Source: Stenogyne calaminthoides
Taxonomy: Eukaryota; Streptophyta; Magnoliopsida; Lamiales; Lamiaceae
Assembly (NCBI GenBank): GCA_037126765.1
Contig: JBBCBC010000009.1
Location: 22,094,870-22,158,869 of the forward strand
Direction: 5' to 3'
DNA: 64,000 nucleotides
Positions 20,618 through 33,310 of the stretch are shown here, piece by piece. Both the position numbers and the translations under genes were made by a program. Under the pieces are notes generated by a model, which was not told where the DNA came from, ran no database searches, and was given only the letters and a program-made list of their open reading frames with translations. Within the stretch, counting starts at the first letter, position 1; every line of letters begins with the position of its first letter.

Positions 20618-22577
20618 TAAAGATACATTCCAGATCTAGCCATTCACCAGTCAATCGGATCCTAAGGTACGAACAATAACCGTCGATGGAGAAGCCGGTA
20701 CCCACAAAGATCAACCGAACTATCTCGGTTCGGGGAACATCTGAAGTTCCCACCAACATCAACACATGATGAGTCCAACATCACCGAGACATGTTCTTAT
20801 CAAGTGGATCATAAATCACGCACCACTCCCAATCGCTAGTAATGAACTATTATCGAAATGGATGATGTTCTCCAAATGAGACGCAAATCGAAACGAAGGA
20901 CTCGGATAACCGGTCATCCAACCGATCGATAATCGAGACCCATCTCGATAGAGTTAAAACTAGACATCGACAGTGAAAGTGCCATGTATTCTTTATATCC
21001 GCCTATGAAGGAACCAACAACAAATGAGGAAGCTCTACAGACGCAAGTCGATTCTAGCCATGCGGGGAGGAATGGAACGATTCGAGAGAAATCAAGTTTG
21101 GGAATTGGTGGACGCACCAACTCATCAAGACGTAATTGGCACAAAGTGGGTATTCAAGAACAAGAGAGATGAGAAAAATGTCATAACGGTGAATAAGGCA
21201 AGACTTGTTTCTAAGGGGTATTCACAATCGAAGGAATTGATTATGATGAGACCTTTGCACCCGATCGCCGCCTAGAAGCCATTCGGGTATTTTCGGCATA
21301 TCTTTGCCCACGAGGGGGTTTATTGGGTATCAAATGGATGTAAAGAGTGCATTCTTAAACGGGTACTAGGCGAGGAAGTTTATGTCTAACAACCTCCGTG
21401 CTTTGAAAAAAGGCAACCAAGTGTACCGTTTAAGAAAAAAAGCTCTTTATGGTTCAAAACAAGCTCCTCGAGCTTGGTATGATACACTATCTCGATTCTT
21501 GATGAGACGATGGTTTCACTAAAGGAATAGTGGATGAACCTTATTCGAATAGAAGATGGAGAAGATATTACGATGGTTTCGATTTATGTGGGCGACATCA
21601 TCTTCTGGATCTCCCAACAAGAGTCTATGTGAAAGATTCACAGTTCGATGTAAGGGAAGTTCGAGATGTCCATGATGGGTCGATGAGTTACTTTACGGGT
21701 CTACAAGTTAAGCAAAATACGTAAGGATATTCATCTCGCCAAGCAAAGTACACTAGGAGTTTATTGGCTAAGTTTGGAGTTCAAAATCGTAAGGAAGGCA
21801 AAATTCCTATGATGACCGGATTCAAGATGGATCCGGATGAGGATGGTCGAAAACCAATCGTAAAAGAATATAGGGCTCTCATTGGATCTCTACTATATAC
21901 CGACCGCCAAATGAGACCGGACATCACTTTTGCAAGAGGTGTATGTGCGATTTCGTGCAAATCCAATGCAAAGTCACCTAGGAGCGAATAAGCGGATTCT
22001 TAAGTATCTGAAGGAACAAAGAAAACCTTGGTTTATTTTACCCATCGATGATAATCTAGAGCTTAGTGGGTATTCGATTACGATTATGGAGGTTGCAAAA
22101 TTGACAGAAATCAACCTCGTGAACATGTCGGTTTTAGGAAGTAAACCGATCTCGTGGTTTTCAAAGAAAGCGGACATCGATTCGACATCTACTACCAAGC
22201 GTAAATATATGGTCGCAGAAGTTTATTTGCTCCCAAAACCGCTCGGCTTAGTCGGCCGAATGAGGATTATAACATTGTAGCTAAGAATGTACCTATATTC
22301 TCGTGACAAAGAATAATAATCTATTGCAATCACTCAAAATCCTGTTCTACTTACAAGATGCAAGCATGTGGATGTCAGACACCATTTCATAAGAGATCAT
22401 GTTGAAAAGAAGAATATCAGAATGGAAAAGATTCATACTGATATACAGAAAATTGATATTCTAACCAAGCCACTAGCTGAGATCAGATTCAGAGAATTAT
22501 GCAATGAGCTAGGGCTTCTGGATCTTGGAGAAAAGGCACCAAAAATGTTTGATGGACGGATCTCCAGAACCAGCTAG
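20618..22577 (+). pseudogene. pol: RT-RNase H region, unit B (many frame changes)
   Basis: Blocks follow the order of unit A: VIGTKWVFKNKRDEKN near 21140, LYG-KQAPRAWY near 21450, an active site reading YVGD at 21585-21596 in place of YVDD, the YF-GLQVKQNT block near 21690 and a clean RNase H C-terminus from 22368 (MDVRHHFIRDHVEKKN to LGLLDLGEKAPKMFDG). Between 20640 and 22350 almost every CAG or CTG of unit A is CG here, for example GGTCAGAAAACC against GGTCGAAAACC. As written, no RT could be made. Confidence 0.85.
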
Positions 22578-22849
22578 TTAAAAGACTAACCAGTTTAAGA
22601 GGAATCAGTTGAGTTTGGTATCTCAACTGATCAGAAGATCAGTCAAGGAACTAATATGAGAAAGTACTGATCAGATTTACAGATTATCAGATTAAAGGAA
22701 CTAATCAGTTTAAAGAATTATCTGATTAAACCAGTTTGGTTATTTCATACTTTGTAAGTCGATTAAGCTGATATTCAACAAGCAAGATTCACAAGATTAA
22801 AGCTTACATCGCATATGAAAATAGAAAATTTACACAACAATGGAATAAT

Positions 22850-23572
22850 AGAAATTTTCATTGATAAAGACCCGAAGGTCAGATTTAAATTACAAGTTAC
22901 AAGTACAAAAGGACCCGGAGGTCAGTACATAAGCCATAAACCCTAAACCTTAAACCAAAAACCCTAAGCCTAACCCTAACCCTAGAAGGAGGGGGAGAGA
23001 GAGAGATTTTAAAATTTGATGCTCCCATTTTCCCCCACTTAACAAGGGTGTGAAGGCTTTGAAATAATCCTAAAGGCACCCTCAGAGCTTCGGAGTTAGG
23101 AGCGAGAGCGACGTTGAAAGGATTTCTAAGCCAGGAGCCCTTAGACCTGAAATCAATGGGTTCTCCAGCTGTTAAATGGGACACAAGTGCCAAGAAAGTG
23201 ATCCAAAGATCATATGGCCACATGTGTCACATGAAAAAATAGAGTTGATATACGAAGATCAGCTATTATCTGATCTAGACCGTGTATCAAACTCATGTTT
23301 TATATCAGACTGAGTCTGTTGATGCTAATTCTGTCATCTCGATAGACACACAAGGTGCATACGGTTAGGAGAAGTGTCTTCTCAGTTGCGATAGCAGATC
23401 CGCCGCCTTGGTGGTAGAGAAGCTTTGCAATGATTGTATGTGCAATCTTTGATGACGACGAAAGCAGTAATAAGGGATACACAGGGTTGATTTGAGAAGT
23501 TGAAATCATTGAAAAAGGGGTAAAGGTTTTTGCCGGAAGTTTCACCGGAAATAAGGGTTCACCAGAATACAT
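22850..23572 (-). CDS. Conserved antisense ORF pair, unit B (hypothetical)
   Basis: Minus-strand ORF 23572 to 23300 (90 codons, same length as A, four or five substitutions) and a second segment 23223 to 22897 that begins MWPYDLWITFLALVSHLTAGEPIDF. The second half stays open slightly further than in A because of the inserted telomere-like block. The TATA box is at 23630-23637. Function unknown; see unit A. Confidence 0.42.
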
Positions 23573-24289
23573 GATTTACAAAGAAGATAAGTATGGTGAA
23601 TGGGTTATGTTGTGTAAAACATTGGTCCAATTTATAGAGGCCAAGCAAGGGTGCAAATGCAAATCTGATTTCTCAAAGCCTCTTAGAGAAATTAGCACAG
23701 CAAGGACAGCGTGTAGGAATCACGCGACTGATAATTGGATAAATTTACGGTGATTGGACATTCCGAAGTATCCAGACTATCATTACAAATGTCAAATCGT
23801 GCCGACTTAGGGAATCGAGACTACTATTCAATTCTTCAAGAACTAAGTTTTGGCGGTAACACTTATCCCAAAAATTGACTTGGTCTGAGTAGAATCAGAT
23901 TAGGTCAAGTGGAATCTGATTAGATAGAAAAACTGATCAGATAAGGAAGATCAGTTGAGTATGATATCTCAATAAATCAGATATATCAGTCAATAAGAAA
24001 TCAGAAATAACAGTTGAAGGGGGAACTTCAACTGATCGAGGAGGATCAGAAAAGAAAAAATCAGACGCAAAGTGAAGCAGATCAGTTGTAAAGGACAGTT
24101 GGGAAATTATAAGGATTAGGCAGAAAACTAAGATCAACAAGTGGAATCAACATCTACAAGTGATATTGACTGATTACAATATCAGTCAACAAGATACGCA
24201 TTTCTGTTTCCTTGTTTACTGCTTACTTATCTGAACTTATCTGATAATATTTGCCTTTACTGTACACACAACTTTTGTGACGTATATCC

Positions 24290-24811
24290 TGCAAAATATT
24301 TAATGCGGACGTGTGGTACATGTATTAAATGCCACTATATGTGCTTTTAAATCCAAAAGGCAATCGTGCGTGTATTTCCTGACCACACGATCAAAACTGC
24401 TCAATCTGAATCGTTTAACCTTTCAAACGTTTGATCTTCCAATCTCGATTTTCCCTCCTTCATCCTATAAGTTTCATCAAAACCCTACCAGAGTTTTCTT
24501 CATCTCAAAATTCTTGTGATTTATTCTCTGAAAACTCAACATTACCTTTCTGCGATTCAAAGTGTTTTCTTGCGATTCAAACTTATTTTCCGAAAAACAG
24601 AATCTGGTAATTTCTGGTTATTTGATGAATTTCTTTTCCAAAATCCTTTGATCACATAGATTTGTCTATATATGTTATTCTGTGATATGCCTTATCTTTT
24701 CTTGGTATCCGTATGTGTTTATCGATTACTAGTCCAGAGAATAGGTCTGATAATAAATATTTGATATCTTTATGATTATGCACAATTTTAATCGAGTCTA
24801 TCTTGTTGTAG
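24290..24811 (+). promoter_or_regulatory. Leader of the third ORF, unit B
   Basis: Almost base-for-base the leader of unit A, with the ACTATATGTGC box near 24333, candidate donor CTGGTAATTTC near 24604 and acceptor TTGTTGTAG at 24803-24811 adjoining the ATG at 24812. Confidence 0.38.
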
Positions 24812-25039
24812 ATGGCCTCTCACGGAATGGGAAAAATCATGTGCAACTATGCGGATCTGGCAACAAAAATTGTCGATGACAAATTTGTAAAGTTTGGTGT
24901 TACGCAGGATCCAGAATCCATGGAGGTTGAGCAAATTCTGAAGAAGGGAGGTCTTGAAAAATACTGTGCTGCAAACTGCAATCCAGTAATGCCGTATGAA
25001 GCACTGGAGTTCTTAAGAAATTTGAAGGTGGATACGGAC
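24812..25039 (+). pseudogene. Third ORF, unit B, truncated to its first 76 codons
   Basis: The frame MASHGMGKIM through EALEFLRNLKVDTD is free of stops (it keeps GAG where A has TAG). It is then fused without a spacer to the inner part of an LTR, after which the frame closes at 25061-25063. About 3.1 kb of the ORF and roughly 1.3 kb of the following LTR are missing relative to A. Confidence 0.85.
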
Positions 25040-25294
25040 ACGACTTTGGAATCGATTTATTAAAATAGGTTTTTCACACGGGTAAAACTTAGCTTCCGCA
25101 CAATCAGTTAAACTGATAGATACCGAACTGATCTGCCTTCAGGCGATTAGTAAGTTAGATATCAGTCCAAACTGATTCACTTCAGACTCGATCGGGCTAA
25201 CTCGCCATCACACCGATCCAAGACAAAAAGTTTTTTAGAAGTCTATTCACCCCCTCTAGACTTCTGCCCTCACAAAACCCGTTCGGGACCTACA
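25040..25294 (+). repeat. LTR3, only the last ~255 bp kept
   Basis: Sequence from GACTTTGGAATC to GGGACCTACA matches the end of LTR2 (from about 16224). The polypurine tract, U3 and TATA box are deleted, so unit C has no LTR promoter of its own. Confidence 0.85.
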
Positions 25295-25296
25295 AG

Positions 25297-25308
25297 TGGT
25301 ATCAGAGC
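25297..25308 (+). other. Primer binding site, unit C
   Basis: TGGTATCAGAGC, 2 bp after the end of the truncated LTR3. Confidence 0.88.
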
Positions 25309-25432
25309 AGTGGTTCTACAGACCACTTGGTTTGAGTATCATCGATTCTTGAGGAAGAATCTTTGTGGTCATTTGAACAGATCTTGAAAAACCGTTTTTA
25401 AAACTCATTTGCTATTTCCAAAATCACTCAGC

Positions 25433-27786
25433 ATGGATAATACCTCTGGTATGTATCATGATTTGCCGAAGTTCTCAATTGATGAGTATGCAGATTGGGC
25501 CATATATATGTGAAACCATCTAGGTTCGATAAGCGGCAGAATGATGGAAGTCATTGAAAGAGGACCCATCATCATATATTATGACAACCCTGCAGTTGGA
25601 GGAGATCCAGACTTTGCCACGAGAAGTCTTGTGCGAAAAAGCTCAGCCTTGATGGATGCAGAGGAAAGAAAGCTGTATACTCTAGATACAATCGCCAGGC
25701 ATATAATCATGAAGACGATGGATAAAGTCACCAAGGAGAAGATAAAATATCTCAAAATCGCGAAAGCAATGTGGGATACTCTAGCTGAGATATCACGAAG
25801 AAATGATCGATCAAAGACAAACCGACTACAAGCCGAATCGGTGAAGTTCAAAAATCAAGATGTTGCCCAATGAGACCATCAACGAGCTCGATGGAAGGAT
25901 TACTATGTCAGTAAATAAGCTACGAGAACTTGGTAGAGAGATGTCCGACAAAGATAACAACTACAAGATCTTAAGATCTCTCACCAAGAAATGGGACATG
26001 AAAGTCACGGTAATCAAGGATTGCCAAGACATTTCAAAGATGAAGCCGAGTAGCTTGTTACTAAGCCTTAAAGCTCACGAGTTTCGACTTAATCGAAAAG
26101 AGGACAAGCAGATGAAGACGAGACGCTCACTTTGAAGCCTCAACGCCTAAATCGGTTGTGTTTAAAGCAACCAAAGAAGCAGATCGAAGGCCACCGAACT
26201 CGTTGGAAACATAATAAGTCGGTGAGCGGACAGACGCTTTTCTTACTAGGAAACTTGAAAAATCAAATATTCAACTTGGTAAGTATCGAGATTCTATAAA
26301 GATTATCAACATAAATAGAGGAAGAGATAGGAGATCACCGATGATCTCTAGAAAGAACCGATCCGATGATCAAGAGATCACAGAGAAGAAAAGAAAAGAG
26401 ATAATCTGACCGATGAGAGAAGAGATAGCAGATCTGATGTATGAGTTCGGGACACTATCGAAAGGGAAGTCACCGATAGATCCTACTGATTTTAATGACT
26501 CACCGCGAAGAAAAAGGTTCCAGTGGATCATGGAGCGGTTTCAACTGTGAGAAACTAGGTCACTACAACAAGAGATGCCCGTAATCGACGCCAAAAGAAA
26601 GAGAAGAAAAAGCGAATGTAAGAGAGCAACGCGTATAGGACAGAAAGCCATGGTCGCCGACACATATCCGAATTGATGATTCCCATCTCCGCCTCCGAGG
26701 ATTCTAGGTACTCATCTCAGAGAAGACTTCGCCCGATAAGCGATCTTTGCTGACTTCTATGAGAATGAAGATCTCGATATTCTCTTCGATGACGATGAAA
26801 TCACTGGCGGCCAAGGAGGACCAATCTGAGGTAACCTCCAAACCTTCGCATGGTTCCTTTCACACCGTTATTATTAGCACACCGCCGGTGAGATTGACTG
26901 CAAATCTACTCGAGCAATTGCTGATGATCTCTAACGCAAAGAGACACTTATGCTATAGTGGAAGTCGAGAATGACAAGCTAAGGATCGAAATAATCGGCT
27001 TTGTTGAAGAGAACGCCTCAAGAAAACTATCGAATCGAATCACCAAAAACGCTTTCGAAGGTAACCGAGGAACTTAACATTCGAAAGTTAAATCTTCGAT
27101 CGGGAGAAGCAGATCAAAGATCGCCTAGCAATCAACTAACAACAAAATCGATGACTTCAAAATCCTTCAAGCTAAATTTGATGAGCTATCCCGACTACAT
27201 GAGAGTCTAAAATTTTAAAAGGACAATTTCTTGAAAGAACATAGAGGTTTTCACAAAGTCATCTAAAAACCGCTCAAGATATGAACGACTATTTTCGAAC
27301 AACGACTAACAAGAAGGGACTTGGGTATGAGAACCCTTCCACATCCTCAAAAAGCCCCGCTTGATTCACTTCAAAAAGGTGTAATCAAACGAAGTTTCTC
27401 GACAAAAAGATACACTAAAAAGCTAAACTTGTATCCGATAAGGGAAAAAGACTGTTGAGCAATTAAGGCAAAGCCTAATCGAAAAGGAAATGAAATAGAC
27501 TTAATCGGTAAAACATCAGCCGAGGAATCACCAGAAGAACCCAGTTCTTCTGAAGAAACCTCAACCTGATCAACAGATTAGGTATCAGAAAAGAAAACCT
27601 GTAAAAGGGAAGTCTAATCTGAGACCCAATCAAGGTCAACTGCCTAATAAGCAAGCTATAGGTAAACTGCAAAAACCACCTATGCCAAAAAGATATGAAT
27701 CTTTTGATGGTAGCAGTCGTACCTACCCTTACAACCAGAAACCTAGGGTTGCTGCACCTGAGCCCCACTGGGTTAAAAGAAGATAA
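25433..27786 (+). pseudogene. gag: Gag polyprotein region, unit C (frame-broken)
   Basis: Same start as A and B, with the TGA after DWAIYM shared with B, which suggests B and C are closer to each other than to A. The zinc knuckle near 26530-26580 is the best preserved of the three (CFNCEKLGHYNKRCP, CX2CX4HX4C spacing). The coiled-coil region (26750-27480) is heavily disrupted; the basic C-terminus from about 27510 is clean and ends at the TAA shared with B (27784-27786). Confidence 0.8.
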
Positions 27787-28016
27787 AATATAAAGAAAAA
27801 TCCCAAGTCTTCAAAGTCACCCAAGGTTCACACTAATAATCATACAAATCAGAAAGCATATAAAGAGACGTATGATTATGTTGATAGGTATGGGAGACAA
27901 ATCAGGCCTTCTGATCTAACTAATTTCAATAGAAGTGCCCTGTTTGTATGGATCCCCAAAACCAACCCTAACCCCTCAGGACCCAATCCAAAAGGGGTAC
28001 CTAAAGCCTTATTTGA

Positions 28017-29376
28017 TTGCAGGTTCGCTTGGGTCTAGCCAACAAAGGAGGTGTGCAAGCAACTATCTGGTACATCGATAGTGGATGCTCAAGGCACATG
28101 ACTGGAAGCAAACATCTCCTTAGCTCTTACATAGAACAAAAAGGCCCTCGTGTACTCTTCGGTGAGGATAACTTTGGTTTTACCAGAGGATTCGGAACCT
28201 TAGAGAATGATGATGTACAGGTAACTGGAGTCTCGTATGTCGAAGGATTAAAGCATAATCTGCTATCAAGATCCAATTTCTGCGACAATGATTCGGTGTT
28301 GAGTTGTCGATCGATCAATGCACTATCAAAAATCGAGTCACTCAACAGATTTTGCTAATCGTTCAAGGAAAGGGATGATCTACACAAAGAGATTGGAACA
28401 GTTGTCCAAGAAAATGCATGCCCCGATTGTTAAGAGTTCCAAAAGTAGCGAATTGGCTCGCACAAAAAAGAATGAGTCATATGAACTTTAAAACTCTTAA
28501 TAAGATAGCAAGGATGTCTTTAGTGGAGGGACTTCCGAATGAGGTATTCTCTAAGGATCAGACATGTGTCGCATGTTAGAAGGGTAAACATGTTAAAGCC
28601 TCATTCAAGGGAATTCCTAGACCAAAGATCCAAATAGAGTATTGCAAATTGCTCCATATGGACTTATTTGGACCAGTTACACCAGTCAGTCTCAGCGGAC
28701 ACAAATATACTCTGGTAATCATGGATGACTATTCCAAGTTTACCTGGGTTATATTCTTACATAAGAAGAATGAGACGACAACAAAGATACCCGAAATCAA
28801 GCCAAAGATTACAAAATGAAAAGGGTGTCAGTGTAGTAAAAATCGGATCGATAAAGGTGCGAAATTTACAACTCTTTTTATTACTAATTTTTGCTCTAAG
28901 TTTGGTATCTGACAAGATGAGACATCACCGTAAGAACGCCACAACAGAATGGAGTAGCAGAACGGAGAAACAGAACACTCAAAGAAGCTGCTCGCACGAT
29001 GTTAGCTGAACATGCAATACCAAGCCGTTTTTGGGCAGAAGCCATCAATACTGCATGCCATACTCAAAACCGATGTCTTCTAACTAAAGCTCACTACAAA
29101 ACACCCTATGAACTGTGGAAGGGCAGAAAACCTCGTGTTTCTTACTTCCATGTTTTTGGGTGTAAGTGTTTCATACACAACAATGGGAAGAGTCAGTTGA
29201 AGACTTTTGAGGCCAAGTTAGATGAGGGTATATTCTTAGGATATTTCTCATCTAGCAAGGCTTTCAGGGTTTACAACAGGCGAACTCTAGTTGTGGAAGA
29301 AACACCCCATGTAGTCTTTGATGAAGCATCTTCTGATCAAGGGAAATCTACCTCAGAACAAGAAGGACCTGGATAA
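28017..29376 (+). pseudogene. pol: Protease-integrase region of pol, unit C
   Basis: Protease motif WYIDSGCSRHMTG opens a frame that runs to 28358. The pre-integrase and core segments (28400-28930) are in shifting frames, though the second-half motif NGVAERRN keeps the Glu codon at 28960-28962 and the C-terminal segment 28999-29376 is open (MLAEHAIPSRFWAEAINTACH, FGCKCFIHNNG). After 29376 about 700 bp of the integrase-RT linker present in A and B is missing, so the frame passes almost directly to the RT N-terminal blocks. Confidence 0.83.
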
Positions 29377-31057
29377 CCAGTCATCCAACTGATCTGATAA
29401 TCGGAGACCCATCTGATAGAGTTAAAACTAGACATCAGATTGGTGAAAGTGTCATGTATTGCTGTTATCTGTCTATGAAGGAACCAACAACAGTCGAGGA
29501 AGCTCTACAGGACGCAAGTTGGATTCTAGCCATGCGCAGAGGAGTGGAATCATTCGAGAGAAATCAAGTTTGGGAATTGGTGGACAGACCAACTCATCAA
29601 GACGTAATTGGCACAAAGTGGGTATTCAAGAACAAGAGAGATGAGAAAAATGTCATAACCAGGAATAAGGTAAGACTTGTTTCTAAGGGGTATTCTGTCG
29701 GAAGGAATTGATTATGATGAGACCTTTGCACCGCCGCCGCTTAGAAGCCATTCGGTTTGTTTACGGCATATCTTTTTTACGGGGTTTATTGTGTATCAGA
29801 TGGATATAAAGAGTGCATTCTTAAACGGGGTACTAGCTGAGGAAGTTTATGTCTAACAACCTCTAGGCTTTGAAAAAGGCAACCAAGTGTACCGTTTAAG
29901 AAAAGCTCTTTATGGCCTGAAACAAGCTCCTCGAGCTTGGTATGATACACTATCCCAGTTCTTGATAGACAGTGGTTTCACTAAAGGAATAGTGGACAGA
30001 ACCTTATTCAGAATAGAAGATGGAGAAGATATTCTGATGGTTCCGATTTATGTGGATCGACATCGCCTTGGATCTCCCAACAAGAGTCTATGTGAAAGAT
30101 TCAGCAAGAAGTTTTGATGCAAGGGAAGTTCGAGATGTCCATGATGGGTCAGATGAGTTACTTTCTGGGTCTACAAGTTAAGCAAAATACAGAAGGGATA
30201 TTCATCTGCCAAGCAAAGTACACTAGGAGTTTATTGGCTAAGTTTGGAGTTCAAAACTGTAAGGAAGACAAAATTCCTATGATGACTGGATTCAAGATGG
30301 ATCCAGATGAGGATGGTCAGAAAACCAATCGAAAAGAATATAGGGCTCTCATTGATCTCTACTATACCCGATCGCCAAACCAGACCGGACATCACTTTTG
30401 GCAAGAGGGTGTATGCGCGATTCGAGCAAATCCAATGCAAAGTCACCTAGAAGCAACTAAGCGGATTTCTTAAGTATCTGAAGAACAATAAACCTTGGTT
30501 TATTTTACCCATCGAGATAATCTAGAAACTTAGTGGGTATTCTCGATTACGATTATGGAGGTTGCAAAATTGACGGAAATCAACCTCGCGAACATGTCGG
30601 TTTTAGGAAGAAAAGCGATCTCGTGGTTTTCAAAGAATCGACATCGATTCATGTATATCTACTATTGAAGGCATTATATGGTCATGGTGAAGTCAAGTGT
30701 CCCAATTGCTCCGCTTAGTCGGCCCGAAATTGAGGGATTATAACATTGTAGCTAAGAATGTACCTATATTACGTGATGATAATAGTGCTATTATTCAAGA
30801 ATCACTCAAAATCTCGTTTCTCGTCTAAGATGCAAGCATGTGGATGTCGACACCATTTCATAAGAGATCATGTAGAAAAGAAGAATATCGAATGGAAAAG
30901 ATTCATACCGATATACGTAGTCGATATTCTAACCAAGCCACTAGCTGAGATCAGATTCAGAGAATTATGCAATGAGCTAGGGCTTCTGGATCTTGGAGAA
31001 AATGCAACAAAAATGTTTGATGGACTGATCTCCAGAAACAGCTGGTTAAAAGACTAA
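29377..31057 (+). pseudogene. pol: RT-RNase H region, unit C
   Basis: RT N-terminal blocks (WELVDRPTHQDVIGTKWVF) are readable from about 29570. MYRLRKALYGLKQAPRAWYDTLSQF opens at 29887; the active site near 30048-30060 has an extra base (TATGTGGATCGAC), which shifts frame inside YVDD. A second open piece runs 30114-30473. The RNase H part is disrupted until about 30930 and ends cleanly at LGLLDLGENATKMFDG. Confidence 0.83.
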
Positions 31058-31309
31058 CCAGTTTAAGAGGAATCAGGTGAGTTTGGTATCTCAACTGATC
31101 AGAAGATCAGTCAAGGAACTGATTTGAGAAGGTACTGATCAGATTTACGGATTATCAGATTAAAGGAACTGATCAGTTTAAAGAATTATCTGATTAAACC
31201 AGTTTGGTTATTTCATACTTTGTAAGTCGATTAAGCTGATATTCAACAAGCAAGATTCACAAGATTAAAGCTTACATCGCATATGAAAACAGAAAATTTA
31301 CACAACAAT

Positions 31310-32070
31310 GGAATAATAGAAATTTTCATTGATAAAGACCCGAAGGTCAGATTTACATTACAAGTTACAAGTACAAAAGGACCCGGAGGTCAGTACATAA
31401 GCCATAAACCCTAAACCTTAAACCAAAAACCCTAAGCCTAACCCTAAACCTTAAACCAAAAACCCTAAGCCTAACCCTAACCCTAGAAGGAGGGGGAGAG
31501 AGAGATTTTAAAATCTGATGCTCCCATTTTCCCCCACTTAACAAGGGTGTGAAGGCTTTGAAATAATCCTAAAGCCACCCTCAGAGCTTCAGAGTTAGGA
31601 GAGAGAGCGGCGTTGAAAGGATTTCTAAGCCAGGAGCCCTTAGACCTGAAATCAATGGGTTCTCCAGCTGTTAAATGGGACACAAGTGCCAAGAAAGTGA
31701 TCCAAAGATCATATGGCCACATGTGTCACATGAAAAAATAGAGTTGATATACGAAGATCAGCTATTATCTGATCTAGACCGTGTATCAAACTCATGTTTT
31801 ATATCAGACTGAGTCTGTTGATGCTAATTCTGTCATCTCGATAGACACACAAGGTGCATACGGTTAGGAGAAGTGTCTTCTCGATTCATGATAGCAGATC
31901 CGCCGCCTTTGGTGGTAGAAACTTTGCAATGATTGTATGTGCAATCTTTGATGACAACAAAGCGATAATAAGGATACATGAGGTTGATTTGAGAAGTTTG
32001 AAATCATTGAAAAAGGGTAAAGGTTTTTTTGGAAGTTTCAATTTAAAATAAGGGTTCACCAGAATACATG
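31310..32070 (-). pseudogene. Antisense unit, unit C (first half frame-broken)
   Basis: The second half is open on the minus strand from 31722 to 31483 (MWPYDLWITFLALVSHLTAGEPID) and ends differently because of two telomere-like blocks. The first half (31840-32070) has several small indels relative to A and B. The TATA box at 32127-32134 is unchanged. Confidence 0.4.
31403..31485. repeat. Expanded telomere-like minisatellite, unit C
   Basis: Two copies of a 33-bp block containing CCTTAAACCAAAAACCCTAAG, against one in B and none in A. It shows slippage-type growth between copies of the array. Confidence 0.8.
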
Positions 32071-33310
32071 ATTTACAAAGAAGATAAGTATGGTGAATTG
32101 GTTATGTTGTGTAAAACATTGGTCCAATTTATAGAGGCCAAACAAGGGTGCAAATGCAAATCTGATTTCTCAAAGCCTCTTAGAGAAATTAAGACAAAGA
32201 AGGACAAATGTAGGAATCACGCTTGATCGATAATTGATAAATTTACTACGATTTGACATTCAAGTATCCGGACTATCATTACAAATGTCAAATCGTGCCG
32301 ACTTAGGGAATCGAGACTACTATTCAATTCTTCAAGAACTAAGTTTTGGCAGTAACACTTATCCCAAAAATTGACTTGGTCTGAGTAGAATCAGATTAGG
32401 TCAACTGGAATCTGATTAGATAGAAAAACTGATCTGATAAGGAAGATCAGTTGAGTATGATATCTCAACAAATCAGATATATCAGTCAATAAGAAATCAG
32501 AAATAACAGTTGAAGGGGGAATTTCAACTGATCGAGGAGGATCAGAAAAGAAAAAATCAGACGCAAAGTGAAGCGGATCAGTTGTAAAGTACAGTTGGGA
32601 AATTATAAGGACTAGGCAGAAAACTAAGATCAACAAGTGGAATCAACATCTACAAGTGGTATTGACTGATTACAATATCGATCAACCGAATCGATTGCTT
32701 TCCTTGTTTATCGCTTATTTATCCGAACTTATCTCGATAATATTTGCCTTTTACTTACACACACTACTTTTTTTTGTGACGTATATCCTGCAAAATATTT
32801 AATGCGGACGTGGGGTACATGTATTAAATGCCACTATATGTGCTTTTAAATCCAAAAGGCAATCGTGCGTGTATTTCCTGACCACACGATCAAAACTGCT
32901 CAATCTGAATTGTTTAACCTTTCAAACGTTTGATCTTCCAATCTCGATTTTCCCTCCTTCATCCTATAAGTTTCATCAAAACCCTACCAGAGTTTTCTTC
33001 TTCTCAAAATTCTTGCGATTTATTCTATGAAAACTCAACATTACCTTTCTGCGATTCAAAGTGTTTTCTTGTGATTCAAACTTATTTTCCGAAAAACAGA
33101 ATCTGGTAATTTCTGGTTATTTGATGAATTTCTATTCCAAATTCCTTTGATCACATAGATTTGTCTATATATGTTATTCTGTGATATGTCTTATCTTTTC
33201 TTGGTATCTGTATGTGTTTATCGATTACTAGGCCTGAGAATAGGTCTGATAATCAATATTTGATATCTTTATGATTATGCACAATTTTAATCGAGTCTAT
33301 CTTGTTGTAG

